From: Verrucomicrobiales bacterium
GTDB taxonomy: Bacteria > Verrucomicrobiota > Verrucomicrobiia > Limisphaerales > UBA1096
NCBI GenBank assembly: GCA_002721375.1
Contig: PBKH01000051.1
Location: 32,756 to 41,662 of the forward strand
Length of the DNA: 8,907 nucleotides
Direction of reading: 5' to 3'
Shown here: positions 7,221-8,907 of the stretch, in pieces
Position numbering within the stretch: position 1 is the first letter of the stretch
How the letters are laid out: every line of letters starts with the position of its first letter
Made by a program: the position numbers and the translations under genes
The notes under the pieces: generated by a model
Seen by the model: the letters and a program-made list of their open reading frames with translations, nothing else
The model's database searches: none
Told to the model about the DNA's origin: nothing

Positions 7221-8327
7221 ATGAATGCCAGAGCAACTTCTTGGGTTGATTTTTTATCAATGACACTACTTTTTGTTCCGCTTGGCCAAGCTGTCCAAGC
7301 GTTACCGGATCCTGACGGCAAGCCAGCAGATATGACGAAGCCGGTTAAAGTGTTCCTGATCATGGGACAATCCAACACCTTGGAGAAGGGACGAGTCAAA
7401 GGCGATAAGGAGGGTACGCTTGAATACGCTGTTCATAAAGAAAAACTCTATCCATTCATGGTGGATAATGAAGGCAACTGGACCAAGCGCCAGGACGTGC
7501 GCAACGTCCACACGCAGGGTAGCGGTGGGCCAAACGGACGTGGCGGAATTAGGCGCAATGATTGGCTAACTGTTTCTGGAGGTGGGATTGGCATCGAAAT
7601 TGGCATCGGGCATCACTTGGGCAACGCGCTGGATGAACCTGTCCTGATTCTCAAGAGTTCTATCGGCAACCGATCACTCGGTTGGGATCTTCTTCCTCCC
7701 GGCAGCCCAAGGCACGAAGTCGAAACAACCGAAAAGAAAACGGGAAAGAATGTGACCATGGTAACCCCGGCCTACAACGATGAAGTTCGCCATCCTAGTT
7801 GGATCAAAGGTGAGGTGCCAGAACTTCCCAAGCATAATTGGCATGCCGGCCTGCAATACGATGGTGACGTGGCCCGGGCCAAAAAAGTTTTGTTCGAACT
7901 GCAAAAATATTACCCAGGAACATTAAAACGTTCAGAGATGCCAGAATTCGAAGTAGCCGGCTTCTTCTGGTGGCAAGGAGACAAGGACCGATACAACGCG
8001 GCTCATTCGGCCATGTATGGTAAAAACCTCGCCCAACTCTTCAAGGCTCTCTGCAAGGAATTCAATGCCCCCGAAGCCAAGATGGTCGTCGCCACGCTCG
8101 GTCAAACAAACAAGGACAACGCCACCGGCAACGAAAAGATGATTATTGAAGGGATGCTTACCTTTGCAAATGCCAATAAGGGAGAAGCAAACGTACTTTA
8201 CTCTTATCCACTTTCCATGGGTGGGGCCTCCAACGGACACTACGGTAAAAATGCAAAGACCTATATGAATGTGGGACTAGGCATGGGAAAATTGATGGTA
8301 GAACTTTTGTCAACGGGTAAAAAATGA
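7221..8327 (+). CDS. Secreted SASA-domain carbohydrate esterase (sialate O-acetylesterase-like), first copy
   Basis: The 368-residue product is a predicted exported GDSL/SGNH-like esterase of the SASA family, which removes acetyl groups from sugars such as sialic acid or plant and algal polysaccharides. The real substrate is unknown. The N-terminus MNARATSW...FLSMTLLFVPLGQAVQA looks like a signal peptide with cleavage after VQA. VFLIMGQSNTLEKG contains the nucleophile S51. GIGIEIGIGHHLG, LKSSIGNRSLGWDLLPPGS, FFWWQGDKDR (about 248-257) and SNGHYGKNAKTYMNVG (H340) are the remaining family blocks. The Thr after GQSN, where many relatives have Met, is in my recollection normal for this planctomycete-type subfamily. 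The frame is open back to a GTG at 7197, with another ATG at 7203. I chose 7221 because it gives a compact signal peptide, but no candidate start has a Shine-Dalgarno sequence. The stop overlaps the next gene's start as ATGA. Confidence 0.9.
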   Translation: MNARATSWVDFLSMTLLFVPLGQAVQALPDPDGKPADMTKPVKVFLIMGQSNTLEKGRVKGDKEGTLEYAVHKEKLYPFMVDNEGNWTKRQDVRNVHTQGSGGPNGRGGIRRNDWLTVSGGGIGIEIGIGHHLGNALDEPVLILKSSIGNRSLGWDLLPPGSPRHEVETTEKKTGKNVTMVTPAYNDEVRHPSWIKGEVPELPKHNWHAGLQYDGDVARAKKVLFELQKYYPGTLKRSEMPEFEVAGFFWWQGDKDRYNAAHSAMYGKNLAQLFKALCKEFNAPEAKMVVATLGQTNKDNATGNEKMIIEGMLTFANANKGEANVLYSYPLSMGGASNGHYGKNAKTYMNVGLGMGKLMVELLSTGKK

Positions 8328-8907
8328 AACCAATCTGTATCCTTCTCTCTCTCTTCTCATTTACCGTCCCGTTATTTGCCAAGCCACTTAAGGTGTACTT
8401 GCTGGTCGGACAATCCAACATGCAAGGCCATGCGGCTGAGCGGACTTTGCAGCATCTAGACATGGACCCGAAGACAGCGCCGTTGTTGAAGGCAATTCAA
8501 AATGCGGACGGCAAAGCAAAAACACATCAGGATGTTTGGATTTCATCGATTGATACCTCGGTGGAATCAGGCGTGAAGCAGGGGCAGTTGACAGTTGGCT
8601 ACGGTGCCGGTGGGCGCGGCGTGAAGATTGGGCCAGAGCTAACGTTTGGAATAACCATGCAGCAGCATTTGAATGAGCCGATTCTGTTAATCAAGACCTC
8701 ATGGGGCGGCAAATCGTTGAACACCGATTTTCGGCCACCGAGCGCAGGGCCTTACGTGTTTAATGAAAAGCAAATCGAGAATTTCAAAAAGCGAGGCAAG
8801 TCTCTTACGGAGGCTCGCAAAGAAAAGGCGAAACGCACAGGTGTTTATTATCGGCTGATGCTCAAGCACACTCAAAAGGTTCTTGGCTCCATCGAGAGCG
8901 TGTACCC
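8324..8907 (+). CDS. Secreted SASA-domain carbohydrate esterase, second copy (3'-truncated by window)
   Basis: The frame is open from ATG at 8324 to the window edge and gives 194 complete codons. Residues 1-19 (MKPICILLSLFSFTVPLFA) form a clear signal peptide. It is followed at once by KVYLLVGQSNMQGHA, with nucleophile S31 in the canonical GQSNM form. Further blocks are GYGAGGRGVKIGPELTFG and ILLIKTSWGGKSLNTDFRPP, typical of SASA/sialate O-acetylesterase-like proteins. The catalytic His region would lie beyond the window. The start codon overlaps the stop of the preceding esterase (ATGA). No good ribosome binding site is seen, so translation is probably coupled. The protein is clearly different from the first copy outside the motif blocks, so this is an old pair rather than a recent duplication, and the two may act in turn on one glycan. 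Confidence 0.9.
   Translation, partial: MKPICILLSLFSFTVPLFAKPLKVYLLVGQSNMQGHAAERTLQHLDMDPKTAPLLKAIQNADGKAKTHQDVWISSIDTSVESGVKQGQLTVGYGAGGRGVKIGPELTFGITMQQHLNEPILLIKTSWGGKSLNTDFRPPSAGPYVFNEKQIENFKKRGKSLTEARKEKAKRTGVYYRLMLKHTQKVLGSIESVY

Noticed and set aside
1..8907. CRISPR array, tRNA or rRNA genes, insertion sequence or integrase
   Set aside because: No regularly spaced repeats, no cloverleaf-like or rRNA-like segment, and no transposase or recombinase motif was seen on either strand.

Overview
The window reads as chromosomal DNA from a Gram-negative bacterium, most likely of the Planctomycetes-Verrucomicrobia-Lentisphaerae group. This is inferred from gene content: an outer-membrane sugar gene of the KpsF/KdsD type, two secreted SASA-type carbohydrate esterases in tandem, and a very large STAND-WD40 protein. 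No ribosomal or other phylogenetic marker is present, so the assignment is tentative. Base composition is about 50% GC, except for one AT-rich block.

Layout. (1) 1-828, plus strand: the 3' part of an arabinose-5-phosphate isomerase gene (SIS domain plus two CBS domains), cut by the window edge. (2) 7072 down to 847, minus strand: a tight three-gene cluster. It is transcribed in the order TIR / TIR-like triple-module protein (502 aa), nSTAND1 NTPase with transmembrane helix and WD40 propellers (1446 aa), and a small DUF6717-like protein (114 aa, TTG start). The gaps are 5 nt and 26 nt. (3) 7073-7220: a divergent intergenic region with a perfect 7-bp inverted repeat, each arm of which contains a TTGACC box facing outward. 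(4) 7221-8907, plus strand: two secreted SASA/sialate-O-acetylesterase-like genes overlapping by ATGA. The second runs off the window.

How the genes may work together. The central operon has the architecture of an NTP-dependent biological conflict (probably anti-phage) system. The WD40 half of the STAND protein would sense a ligand, the NTPase would oligomerise, and the separately encoded TIR protein would be the NAD-consuming effector. Its first TIR module keeps the WCxxE catalytic-type glutamate. Two features stand out. The STAND gene is compositionally split: about 50% GC for the NTPase half and about 34% for the WD40 half, with the switch just after the membrane helix. That helix would also place the propellers on the opposite side of the membrane from the NTPase. 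The small third gene is a possible accessory component with no known function. The flanking isomerase and esterases look like ordinary envelope and glycan metabolism genes between which the operon sits.
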